Part shown: positions 1-7,708 of the stretch, one piece after another
Position numbering within the stretch: the stretch's first letter is position 1
Layout of the letters: each line of letters opens with the position of its first letter
Origin: CAZBLK01 sp964492715
GTDB lineage: Bacteria > Bacillota > Clostridia > Lachnospirales > WRBF01
Direction: 5' to 3'
Assembly (NCBI GenBank): GCA_964492715.1
Contig: CAZBLK010000012.1
Coordinates: forward strand, 1-64,000
Length of the DNA stretch: 64,000 bases
Program-made: the position numbers and the translations under genes
Notes under the pieces: model-generated
What the model was told of the DNA's origin: nothing
The model's database searches: none
The model's input: only the letters and a program-made list of their open reading frames with translations

Positions 1-44
1 ACAATTTTCTGTTTTCAAGGTTCGGGGCTACGACTTCTATTTTC

Positions 45-78
45 GTAGCAATGTTTTTTTAAAAATGGAATTGCTATA
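45..78. mobile_element. Short family-B MITE-like remnant
   Basis: A short inverted repeat: the left end resembles GTAGCAATG and the right end is GGAATTGCTATA. The right 19 bases match the right end of the copy at 54762-54818 exactly. The interior is almost gone. It lies upstream of the glycogen phosphorylase promoter. Assignment to the family rests mainly on the right end. Confidence 0.45.
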
Positions 79-109
79 GAGTTATATTTTTTAACTTCTT
101 TTGGTGTAC

Positions 110-138
110 TATACAAAATTAATTATTTATGATATAAT
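110..138 (+). promoter_or_regulatory. Possible promoter of glycogen phosphorylase gene
   Basis: A perfect -10 box TATAAT lies at 133-138, with a weak -35 (TATACA, 110-115) at 17-bp spacing. It is the best candidate between the MITE remnant and the gene start at 204. The call rests on the -10 only. Confidence 0.35.
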
Positions 139-203
139 TGGTAAAACTATAAATGTTCATTTTATATTTTATAAATTGCATGGACATAGGGAGGCTATTG
201 CTA

Positions 204-2669
204 ATGAGTTTTTTAAACGGAATGACAAAGGACGAGCTTAAAGAACGTATTGTTGAAAACGTAAAGACTATGTTCAGAAAGCCGTTAAGCGCAGCTTCCA
301 GCGAGCAAGTTTATCAGGCGCTGGCTTATACAATTCGTGACATCGTTACAGATAAGTGGATTTTGACACACGACACATACAATAAAGATGATGTAAAAGT
401 TGTTTACTACCTTTCAATGGAATTTTTGATGGGTAGGTTTTTGGGTAACACAATTATTAACATTACAATGCTTCAAGAAGTTAAAGAAGTTCTTGAGGAG
501 TTAAACATTGATTACAACCAATTGATAGAAGCAGAGCAAGACCCAGGGCTTGGAAACGGCGGCTTGGGGCGTTTGGCTGCGTGCTTTTTAGACTCGCTCT
601 CAACGCTTGAATACCCTGCTTACGGCTGTGGCATTCGTTACCATTACGGCATTTTTGAGCAAAAAATTGAAAACGGTTATCAAGTAGAATACCCAGACAA
701 CTGGCTTGCAAACGGTGACATTTGGGGTGTAAAACGCCCAGAGTATGCCGTTGAAGTTAAGTTTGGCGGCCACGTTACACCAGAAAAGAGAGAAAACGGC
801 AACTATAAGTTTGTTCAAAAGGATTATCAAGCTATAATTGCTGTTCCTTATGACTACCCAGTTATAGGTTACGGCAACAACACTGTAAACACATTAAGGC
901 TTTGGGACGCTGAAGCAAAAAACAAGTTTGACCTACAATCGTTCAACCAAGGTAACTACGCAAAGTCAGTTGAGGAGCAAAACCTTGCTCGTATGCTTTC
1001 AGAAGTTTTGTACCCTGCTGATGAACACGTTGCAGGAAAAGAGCTTCGCTTAAAGCAGCAATACTTCTTTATTTCGGCTACGCTTCAACGTGTTATCGAC
1101 CGTCACGTGAAAAACGGAAACGACTTGCGTAAGCTGCATGAAAAAGTTCAATTCCAGCTTAACGACACTCACCCAACTGTTGCAGTAGCAGAGCTTATGC
1201 GTCTTTTGGTAGACGAGCATGAAATTGACTGGAACGAAGCTTGGGAAATTACAAAGGCTACTTGTGCCTACACAAACCACACAATTATGTCGGAAGCTTT
1301 GGAAAAATGGCCGATTGAACTTTTCAGCAGGCTGCTTCCAAGAATTTACATGATTGTTGAAGAAATTAACAAGCGTTTCTGTGCGCTTATCGTTACACGC
1401 TACGGCGAAGACCCTGAAAAGCTTCGCAAAATGGCAATTATTGCCGACGGGCAAGTTCGCATGGCACACCTTGCAATTGCCGGCAGCCACTCTGTAAACG
1501 GCGTAGCTGCAATTCACACAGACATTTTGAAAAACCAAGAGCTTGCGGACTTCTATGACATTTTCCCAGAGAAGTTCAACAACAAAACAAACGGCATTAC
1601 GCAAAGGCGTTGGCTTGCACATTGTAACCCTAAGCTTTCTAAGCTTATTACAGAAAACATCGGCGACAAGTGGGTTACGGACTTGTCCGACCTTGAAAGG
1701 CTTGTTCCGCTTGCTGACAACGACAGCTTTAGAGACAGCTTTATGCGTGTTAAACACGAAAATAAAGTTTATCTTGCAAACTATATTAGGAGCACAATGG
1801 GCATTTTGGTTGACCCATACTCTGTTTTTGACATTCAAGTAAAGCGTTTGCACGAGTATAAGCGTCAGCTTTTAAACATTTTGCACGTGCTTGACCTTTA
1901 CAACCAGTTAAAAACAAACCCTGCTATGGAAATGGTTCCTCGCACTTTCATTTTTGCGGCAAAGGCTGCGGCAAGCTACAGGCGTGCAAAGCTTATTATT
2001 AAGCTTATAAACAGCGTTGCAAACCTTGTTAACAATGATGAAACTATTGACGGCAGGCTTAAAGTTGTGTTCATGGAAAACTACCGTGTTTCTTTGGCAG
2101 AAAAGCTTATTCCTGCGGCTGACTTGAGCGAACAAATTTCGACTGCTGGTAAAGAAGCATCTGGCACAGGAAACATGAAGTTTATGCTTAACGGTGCGTT
2201 GACAATTGGTACGCTTGACGGTGCGAACGTTGAAATTCTTGAAGAAGTTGGCGACGACAATATCTTTATTTTCGGCTTAAAGGCTGACGAAGTTATTAAA
2301 ATGTACCAAGAAAATTCTTATGCGCCTTGGGACGTTTACAACTTTAACCAAAGCGTGCGTGTAGTGCTTACACAGCTTATAAACGGCGTGCTTTCACCAG
2401 AGGACACAAACCTTTTCAGAGAGCTTTACGAAGCACTTTTAAACGGCTACCAAGGTTCTCGTGCTGATGAATACTTTGTTTTGAAAGACTTTGACAGCTA
2501 TGCTGCGGCACAACGCCGTGTTTCAGAAATGTACAAAGACAAAGACCGCTGGGCGAAGTCTGCAATTATTAACGTTGCTAAGAGCGGCAAGTTCTCAAGC
2601 GACAGAACAATTAAACAATATGCTGACGAAATTTGGGGGCTTAAACCTGTTAAAATTTTGGAATCGTAA
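204..2669 (+). CDS. glgP: Glycogen/maltodextrin phosphorylase
   Basis: Cytoplasmic GT35 enzyme that releases glucose-1-phosphate from alpha-1,4-glucans, using pyridoxal phosphate. The protein is about 821 residues, normal for the family. The family signature EASGTGNMK lies near residues 651-659 and its lysine is the PLP-binding residue. Other conserved blocks include GNGGLGRLAACFLDS near the N-terminus and KRLHEYKRQLLN. I place the start at 204, because GGGAGG lies just upstream of that ATG; the frame is open back to 153 without a ribosome site. It stands alone, but malQ (58448) and an alpha-amylase-family gene (40024) complete an alpha-glucan set. Glycogen versus maltodextrin preference cannot be told. 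Confidence 0.95.
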   Translation: MSFLNGMTKDELKERIVENVKTMFRKPLSAASSEQVYQALAYTIRDIVTDKWILTHDTYNKDDVKVVYYLSMEFLMGRFLGNTIINITMLQEVKEVLEELNIDYNQLIEAEQDPGLGNGGLGRLAACFLDSLSTLEYPAYGCGIRYHYGIFEQKIENGYQVEYPDNWLANGDIWGVKRPEYAVEVKFGGHVTPEKRENGNYKFVQKDYQAIIAVPYDYPVIGYGNNTVNTLRLWDAEAKNKFDLQSFNQGNYAKSVEEQNLARMLSEVLYPADEHVAGKELRLKQQYFFISATLQRVIDRHVKNGNDLRKLHEKVQFQLNDTHPTVAVAELMRLLVDEHEIDWNEAWEITKATCAYTNHTIMSEALEKWPIELFSRLLPRIYMIVEEINKRFCALIVTRYGEDPEKLRKMAIIADGQVRMAHLAIAGSHSVNGVAAIHTDILKNQELADFYDIFPEKFNNKTNGITQRRWLAHCNPKLSKLITENIGDKWVTDLSDLERLVPLADNDSFRDSFMRVKHENKVYLANYIRSTMGILVDPYSVFDIQVKRLHEYKRQLLNILHVLDLYNQLKTNPAMEMVPRTFIFAAKAAASYRRAKLIIKLINSVANLVNNDETIDGRLKVVFMENYRVSLAEKLIPAADLSEQISTAGKEASGTGNMKFMLNGALTIGTLDGANVEILEEVGDDNIFIFGLKADEVIKMYQENSYAPWDVYNFNQSVRVVLTQLINGVLSPEDTNLFRELYEALLNGYQGSRADEYFVLKDFDSYAAAQRRVSEMYKDKDRWAKSAIINVAKSGKFSSDRTIKQYADEIWGLKPVKILES

Positions 2670-2694
2670 TCTTGTTTTGACTAATTAAATATTT

Positions 2695-2735
2695 AGGGCT
2701 GTATTAAACTCCTTTGGGTTTGATACAGCCCTTTG
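2695..2735 (+). terminator. Rho-independent terminator after glgP
   Basis: GGGCTGTAT pairs with ATACAGCCC around a loop containing a second short pairing (AAAC/GTTT). A T-rich stretch follows. It sits 26 bases past the glgP stop. Confidence 0.75.
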
Positions 2736-2760
2736 TGTACTATTTTATACCAAAGAAAAT

Positions 2761-2822
2761 TATAGCAATTTGAATTCTTCGTTTTTTAAAAAATGGTTAA
2801 CGTGTTTATTCAAATTGCGATA
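2761..2822. mobile_element. Family-A MITE, internally shortened copy
   Basis: Terminal inverted repeats TAGCAATTTGA and TCAAATTGCGA are flanked by TA on both sides. The last 30 or so bases match the right half of the fuller copy at 21434-21539. The element ends 16 bases before the lipoate ligase start, so it forms most of that gene's visible leader. Confidence 0.7.
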
Positions 2823-2837
2823 CTGCGGAGAATTTAT

Positions 2838-3830
2838 ATGATATATATAGAAACTGGAACTACCAAACCACAGTTTAATTTGGCGACAGAAGAATATTTA
2901 CTTAGAAAAGGTTTGGACACGGACGAAACAATTGTTTTGCTTTGGAGAAATTCGCCTGCTGTAATTATCGGGGCATTTCAAAACACGGCAGAGGAAATTA
3001 ACACACAGTTTGTAAAGGAAAACAACATTCAAGTTGTGCGAAGAATGAGTGGTGGCGGTGCTGTTTACCACGACTTGGGCAACCTTTGCTTTTCGTTTAT
3101 TTTGAAAAAGTGCGACCCAAAAAATGTTGACTACAGCTTTTTTCTTACGCCTGTAATTGATGCGCTTTCTGTACTTGGTGTAAAGGCCGAAGTAAGCGGA
3201 AGAAATGACCTTTTAGTTTGTGGGCGGAAAATTTCTGGCAGTGCTGTGCGAATTTTAAAGGACAGAATGTTGTTTCATGGAACGCTTTTGTATGACACTG
3301 ACTTGGAAGTTTTAAGCAATGCACTAAACGTTTCGGCAGACAAAATTTCGTCTAAGGCTGTTAAGTCTGTTCGTTCAAGGGTTACTACAATTAAAGAGCA
3401 TTTGGAAACTGACGATGATGTTTTGTTGTTTAAACAAAGCCTTGTCGAGTGCTTTTTTCACGAAAAAGGTTTTAAGGAATACGTTTTAACCGAAGCTGAC
3501 AAGAAAGAAATTGAAAAGCTTGCACTAGAAAAGTACAGCTCGTATGACTGGAACTTTGGCAAAAACCCAACGGCTGACATTGTTTTTTCTAAGCGTTTTG
3601 AAAGCGGAAAAGTTACAGCATACATTACGGTTAAAAACCAAGTAATTAAAAAGATTCGCTTTGTCGGCGACTTTTTGGGTTGCTCGGACATTTCGGACGC
3701 TGAAAGTGCTTTTGTTACTGTGCCTTATGAAAATGATGCTGTAGAGAAGGTGCTTGAAATGCTTAACATTCCGCTTTATTTTGGGAACATTACGAAGGAA
3801 CAACTTCTTCAAGTGATTATGGGGAGTTAA
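2838..3830 (+). CDS. lplA: Lipoate-protein ligase A
   Basis: Activates free lipoate with ATP and transfers it to the lipoyl lysine of acceptor domains (2-oxoacid dehydrogenase E2 or GcvH). About 330 residues, normal for LplA with its C-terminal domain. The family block RRMSGGGAVYHDLGN is near residues 70-85, and K131 in GRKISG aligns with the adenylate-binding lysine of E. coli LplA (K133). The start at 2838 has GCGGAG upstream; the open extension to 2793 would translate MITE sequence and is rejected. It is followed after 50 bases by dihydrolipoamide dehydrogenase, a sensible partner. No acceptor protein gene is in the window. Confidence 0.93.
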   Translation: MIYIETGTTKPQFNLATEEYLLRKGLDTDETIVLLWRNSPAVIIGAFQNTAEEINTQFVKENNIQVVRRMSGGGAVYHDLGNLCFSFILKKCDPKNVDYSFFLTPVIDALSVLGVKAEVSGRNDLLVCGRKISGSAVRILKDRMLFHGTLLYDTDLEVLSNALNVSADKISSKAVKSVRSRVTTIKEHLETDDDVLLFKQSLVECFFHEKGFKEYVLTEADKKEIEKLALEKYSSYDWNFGKNPTADIVFSKRFESGKVTAYITVKNQVIKKIRFVGDFLGCSDISDAESAFVTVPYENDAVEKVLEMLNIPLYFGNITKEQLLQVIMGS

Positions 3831-3880
3831 TAAAAATGTTGACTGGAAAAACTCAAATTGCTTCTGGTGGGGGATATTTA

Positions 3881-5281
3881 ATGGATTATGACTTTATAAT
3901 TATTGGGGCAGGCCCTGGGGGGTATGTTGCGGCAATTCGTGCGGCACAGCTTGGCGCAAAGGCTCTGATTGTTGAAAAAGAAGCGTTTGGCGGAACTTGC
4001 TTAAACGTTGGGTGCATACCGACAAAGGCGTTTTACCGCTCTGCTCAAATTTTTAATTATGTTAAAGAAGCAGAAAGCTTTGGCATAGAAATTAGCGGTG
4101 AATGTTGCGTTGACATGGCTAAAGTTTTGGGCAGAAAAGATAAAATTGTGAACACACTTTCAAGCGGCGTTTTACAGCTTATGAAGCAAAACAAAATTGA
4201 AGTTGCAAACGGCTGCGCACGTTTTGTTGATAAAAACACTGTTGTTGTCGCAATTGATGGAGAGGAAAAAACCTACACAGCAAAAAACATAATTATTGCT
4301 ACAGGCTCAAAGCCTTCTGTTCCGCCTATTGACGGTGTTATTCTTGATGGAGTAATTACAAGCAACGAAGCACTTTCGCTTGCAGAAGTTCCTAAGAGCA
4401 TTGTAATAATTGGCGGCGGTGTAATTGGCGTTGAGTTTGCTGGTATTTTGCGCTCGTTTGGTGCAGAGGTAACAGTTGTTGAATTTTTGCCGAACATTTT
4501 GCCTGTAATGGATAACGAAATTTCTACACGGTTAAAACTTCTTCTTTCAAAACGTGGTGTTAAAGTAATGACTAACACAAAAGTTTTGGGCATCAAAAAG
4601 GAGGGCGAAGGTTTAGCAGTTTCTGTCGAGGGAAAAGGTGGAGTTGTTGACATTAATTGCGAAAAAGTTCTTATAAGCACAGGGCGTGAAATAAATGTTG
4701 ACGGGCTGGGCTTGGAAAACATTGGTGTTGAGTACACAAAAAAGGGAATTGCTGTAGACGAAAATTATAAAACAAACGTTGAAGGCGTTTATGCAATTGG
4801 TGACGTTACAGGGCGTGTAATGCTTGCACATGTTGCTTCTGATGAGGGCAAAGCTTGCGTAGAAAAAATTTTGGGGCATGAAGCGGCGGTTGATTACAGC
4901 TTAGTTCCTAACAACGTGTTTTCGTTTCCGGAGGCTTCTTCTGTTGGCTTAACCGAGGAACAGGCTAAAGCTTCTTCTATAAAATATGTAGTTAGCAAGT
5001 TTCCTTTTTCTGCAAACGGAAAAGCTTTAACAATGGGCGAGGGCGACGGCACTGTAAAAATAATTGCTGACGCTGAAAAAGAAAAAATCATTGGCGTACA
5101 TATTTTTGGCGCACACGCAAGCGACTTAATTCACGAAGCTGTTGTTGCCATGAAAGCTGGCATGACTGTAAAGCAGCTTGCAGAAACTATGCACGGACAC
5201 CCAACGCTTCCAGAAGCTTTGGCAGAAGCGGCTATGGGGGTTTTTGGGGCGGCTGTTCACCTTGCGCCTGCTAAAAAGTAG
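3881..5281 (+). CDS. lpdA: Dihydrolipoamide dehydrogenase (E3)
   Basis: FAD enzyme that reoxidises dihydrolipoyl groups with NAD+. About 466 residues, typical for E3. The N-terminal FAD motif GAGPGGYVAA and the redox-active pair C40/C45 in GGTCLNVGC are present. The second NAD-binding fold begins IGGGVIGVEFAG, and the C-terminal active-site block HGHPTLPEA supplies the His-Glu dyad. I choose the start at 3881, preceded by GGTGGGGG; an in-frame ATG at 3836 has no ribosome site and would add 15 unrelated residues. It probably forms an operon with lplA. Which complex it serves (pyruvate dehydrogenase or glycine cleavage) is not visible here. Confidence 0.94.
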   Translation: MDYDFIIIGAGPGGYVAAIRAAQLGAKALIVEKEAFGGTCLNVGCIPTKAFYRSAQIFNYVKEAESFGIEISGECCVDMAKVLGRKDKIVNTLSSGVLQLMKQNKIEVANGCARFVDKNTVVVAIDGEEKTYTAKNIIIATGSKPSVPPIDGVILDGVITSNEALSLAEVPKSIVIIGGGVIGVEFAGILRSFGAEVTVVEFLPNILPVMDNEISTRLKLLLSKRGVKVMTNTKVLGIKKEGEGLAVSVEGKGGVVDINCEKVLISTGREINVDGLGLENIGVEYTKKGIAVDENYKTNVEGVYAIGDVTGRVMLAHVASDEGKACVEKILGHEAAVDYSLVPNNVFSFPEASSVGLTEEQAKASSIKYVVSKFPFSANGKALTMGEGDGTVKIIADAEKEKIIGVHIFGAHASDLIHEAVVAMKAGMTVKQLAETMHGHPTLPEALAEAAMGVFGAAVHLAPAKK

Positions 5282-5292
5282 TTTGTTTTCAG

Positions 5293-5323
5293 TAAGGCAA
5301 GGGGTAAACCTTGCCTTAGAACT
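5293..5323. terminator. Bidirectional terminator between lpdA and the deacylase gene
   Basis: TAAGGCAAGG and CCTTGCCTTA form a 10-bp stem with a 6-base loop between two convergent genes. T-rich and A-rich flanks are modest. Confidence 0.65.
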
Positions 5324-5326
5324 TGT

Positions 5327-5824
5327 TTAAACTTCAACAAACTGGACGGTGTTTCCATTTCCCTCAACAACTTTTATTAAATCCTCAAACTTCATTACAA
5401 CAGTTGATGTATTTTCATTTGGGTGAACACCAATTTTTTCTACACTTTCAAGCTCTTTATCAAACGCAACTGTTACAGAACCCTCCAAATCATTCAAAAC
5501 ACCCAAGGGCGAAACAGCCCCTTTTTGAAGCCCCAAAAATTTTTCTAGTCGCTCCTCAGAAGCAAAGCCTAGCCCACTGCACCCAAGCTGTGCTTGCAAC
5601 GCCTTTAAATCAGCCGATTTATGCCCCGAAATTATAGCCAAAAAATGTTTCTTTCCTTTGCCGTCACGAAGAAAAAGGTTTTTTGCAACGTGTACACCTT
5701 CTGGGAATTTGATGTTTTCCATTTGTTCAATTGTAAACACAGCTTCATGCTCAAAAAGCTCAAAGCTAATTCCAAGCTCGTTAAGCCGTGAAATTACTGC
5801 TTGCCTTTTGTGTGAACTATCCAT
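5327..5824 (-). CDS. ProX/PrdX-type aminoacyl-tRNA deacylase (YbaK fold)
   Basis: 165-residue single-domain protein of the YbaK/ProX superfamily, whose members hydrolyse mischarged tRNA such as Ala-tRNA(Pro). It carries the family segments KNLFLRDGKGKKHFLAI and GAVSPLGVLND and spans the whole domain. Its ATG overlaps the 3' end of the MOSC gene by 8 bases, with GAGG upstream, so translation is probably coupled. It is the last gene of the molybdenum/tungsten operon, with no obvious metabolic link. PrdX, the free-standing form known from proline-fermenting clostridia, is the closest named type I recognise; specificity is inferred. Confidence 0.85.
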   Translation of the reverse strand: MDSSHKRQAVISRLNELGISFELFEHEAVFTIEQMENIKFPEGVHVAKNLFLRDGKGKKHFLAIISGHKSADLKALQAQLGCSGLGFASEERLEKFLGLQKGAVSPLGVLNDLEGSVTVAFDKELESVEKIGVHPNENTSTVVMKFEDLIKVVEGNGNTVQFVEV

Positions 5825-6263
5825 TTATAACCTCAATTTTGTCTCCAGCTTTTACAACACCGCCGCAAACTACCCTTGTAAAAATTCCTTCTGTAGGCAT
5901 AATGCACTTGCCTGTTTGTTGTTTAATTGCACAACCACTGTGGCACTCCTTGCCTATTCTGGAAACCTCCTGAACCGTTTCGCCAATTTTTAGCCGTGTT
6001 CCAACAGGAAGTGTATGTAGCACAAGCCCTTTTGTAGTTATGTTTTCTGCAAAGTCGCCGTTTTTTAAAACCATTCCTTGTGCACGCATTTTGTCAACAC
6101 TTTCATCTGCCAAAAGACTAACTTGCTTAACCTCGTCGCAACCGCCGTGTGCGTCGCCCTTTATACCAAAGCCAACTATAAACTCGGCTTCTGCAACAGG
6201 CGTTTTTATAGTTCCCTTTTTTTCGCTTGTGTTAACCGCTAAAACTACAGCTTCTAAACTCAT
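5817..6263 (-). CDS. MOSC domain protein
   Basis: 148-residue MOSC (Moco sulfurase C-terminal) domain, a fold thought to carry sulfur to, or handle, pterin-bound metal. The glycine-rich block IVGFGIKGDAHGG and the Cys-containing GKECHSGCAIKQQTGKC are visible; the latter holds the candidate sulfur-relay cysteine. The start overlaps moaC by ATGA (4 bases). In many clostridia a MOSC domain of this size lies in Moco operons or is fused to MogA or MoaC, which fits the context. The biochemical role of these stand-alone forms is not established. Confidence 0.85.
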   Translation of the reverse strand: MSLEAVVLAVNTSEKKGTIKTPVAEAEFIVGFGIKGDAHGGCDEVKQVSLLADESVDKMRAQGMVLKNGDFAENITTKGLVLHTLPVGTRLKIGETVQEVSRIGKECHSGCAIKQQTGKCIMPTEGIFTRVVCGGVVKAGDKIEVING

Positions 6264-6739
6264 TGTTCGCCCTCCCTTTTATAAGTGCCTGACTTGCCGC
6301 CTTCCTTTTCCACAAGCCTAATGTTTGAAATTACCATTCCCTTGTCAATTGCTTTGCACATGTCATAAATTGTAAGTGCCGCAACTGCAACTGCATGAAG
6401 CGACTCCATTTCAATTCCAGTTTTCCCCACAGTTTGCGCCGAAGCTTCAATGTGAACAGCCGACTGCTTTTCGTCAATTTCAAAGCCCATGGAAACACCA
6501 GTTATAAAAATGTTGTGGCACATTGGAATTGCCGAAGCGGTGTTTTTCGCCGCCATTATCCCAGCCGTTTGTGCAACAGAAAGGACGTCGCCTTTGAACA
6601 CGCTTCCTTCTGTTATTGCTTTAAGCGTTTCTGCCGACATAAAAACAGTTCCTCTTGCAACAGCCATCCGCTTTGTGTCCACCTTTTCGCCAACGTCAAC
6701 CATTTTTGGGCGGCCATTTTCGTCAATGTGTGTAAGCAT
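6260..6739 (-). CDS. moaC: Cyclic pyranopterin monophosphate synthase MoaC
   Basis: Catalyses the second step of molybdopterin synthesis, turning the MoaA product into cPMP. 159 residues, full length. Conserved blocks: RPKMVDVGEK near the N-terminus, IPMCHN in the middle, and TGIEMESLHAVAVAALTIYDM, which carries active-site residues. The start lies directly after the moaA stop; the codons for the terminal Gly-Gly of MoaA (GGTGGA) also serve as its ribosome site. It is the seventh gene of the tup-moe-moa operon. Confidence 0.96.
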   Translation of the reverse strand: MLTHIDENGRPKMVDVGEKVDTKRMAVARGTVFMSAETLKAITEGSVFKGDVLSVAQTAGIMAAKNTASAIPMCHNIFITGVSMGFEIDEKQSAVHIEASAQTVGKTGIEMESLHAVAVAALTIYDMCKAIDKGMVISNIRLVEKEGGKSGTYKREGEQ

Positions 6740-7708
6740 TTATCCACCTATCCTGTTCATTTCACGTTTTATGGGGCTTGCACCGTTTAAAAGAAGGTGC
6801 TTTTCAGGCTTGCCCAAAATTACGCTTTCAATTGTACGTTTAATTATATCAATATCTTTTGTTTTAAGTGCTTCGTTTATGTCAATTTCATTGTCAGAAT
6901 GAAGGCACGGCTTTAGCTTACCGTCTGCCGTTAATCGAACTTTGTTGCAGTCGCCGCAAAAGTGGTTGCTCATTGGGCTTATAAACCCAATTCTACCTAA
7001 GCTGTTTTGAAGCTTAAAGTATTTTGCAACGCCTGTTTTGTCGTCAAGCGGTTCTAATTTGCCAACCGTGGACAGCTCCTCTGTTATTTCCTGCATACTA
7101 ATGTAACTGTACGGCACGTCCGTTTTGTCAGAGCCTATAGGCATAAGCTCGATAAACCGGACGTCAATAGGCTTATTAAGCGTAAGCTTTGCAAAGCTCG
7201 CAAACTCGTCGTCGTTAAACCCTTTCATTGCAACGACGTTTATACGAATTGGCGTAAGCCCTGCTGAAATTGCAGCTTCTATACCAGCAAAAACATTGTC
7301 AAGCTTACCGCCCCTTGTAATTTCTGCATACTTTTTGGATGAAAAGGTGTCAAGGCTAATGTTAATGCGTTGAAGCCCTGCCTTTTTCAGCGGAAGCGCA
7401 AGCTTTTCAAGCAAAACTCCGTTTGTCGTCATTACAAGCTCGGTTACGCCGTCAATTGCCGAAAGCTTTTCTACAAGCGAAACAATACCTTTTCTAACAA
7501 GCGGCTCGCCGCCTGTAAGCCTAAACTTGTTTATACCAAGCAAAGCCGCCGCTTTTACTACGTTTTCTATTTCCTCAAACGAAATAATTTTTTCGTGCGG
7601 CTTTTTGCAAACGCCTTCTTCGGGCATACAATATTTACAGCGTAGGTTGCACAAGTCTGTTATTGAAAGCCGCATATAATTAACGTTTCTGCCAAAGCTA
7701 TCCCTCAT
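6740..7708 (-). CDS. moaA: GTP 3',8-cyclase MoaA (radical SAM)
   Basis: Radical SAM enzyme that rearranges GTP in the first step of pyranopterin synthesis. 322 residues. The N-terminal cluster motif is C20-x3-C24-x2-C27 in CNLRCKYC. The C-terminal substrate-binding cluster motif is CGDCNKVRLTADGKLKPC. The protein ends in the Gly-Gly tail that activity of this family needs. The start overlaps the stop of the upstream moeA fusion (ATGA), with GAGGG as ribosome site. Confidence 0.96.
   Translation of the reverse strand: MRDSFGRNVNYMRLSITDLCNLRCKYCMPEEGVCKKPHEKIISFEEIENVVKAAALLGINKFRLTGGEPLVRKGIVSLVEKLSAIDGVTELVMTTNGVLLEKLALPLKKAGLQRINISLDTFSSKKYAEITRGGKLDNVFAGIEAAISAGLTPIRINVVAMKGFNDDEFASFAKLTLNKPIDVRFIELMPIGSDKTDVPYSYISMQEITEELSTVGKLEPLDDKTGVAKYFKLQNSLGRIGFISPMSNHFCGDCNKVRLTADGKLKPCLHSDNEIDINEALKTKDIDIIKRTIESVILGKPEKHLLLNGASPIKREMNRIGG

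Noticed and set aside
1050..1853. Long open frame antisense to glgP (267 codons)
   Set aside because: It mirrors the codon pattern of glgP, has no ribosome site, and the protein looks like no known family.
2793..2837. Longer start for lipoate ligase
   Set aside because: These codons lie in a family-A MITE and precede the ribosome site and the conserved N-terminus.
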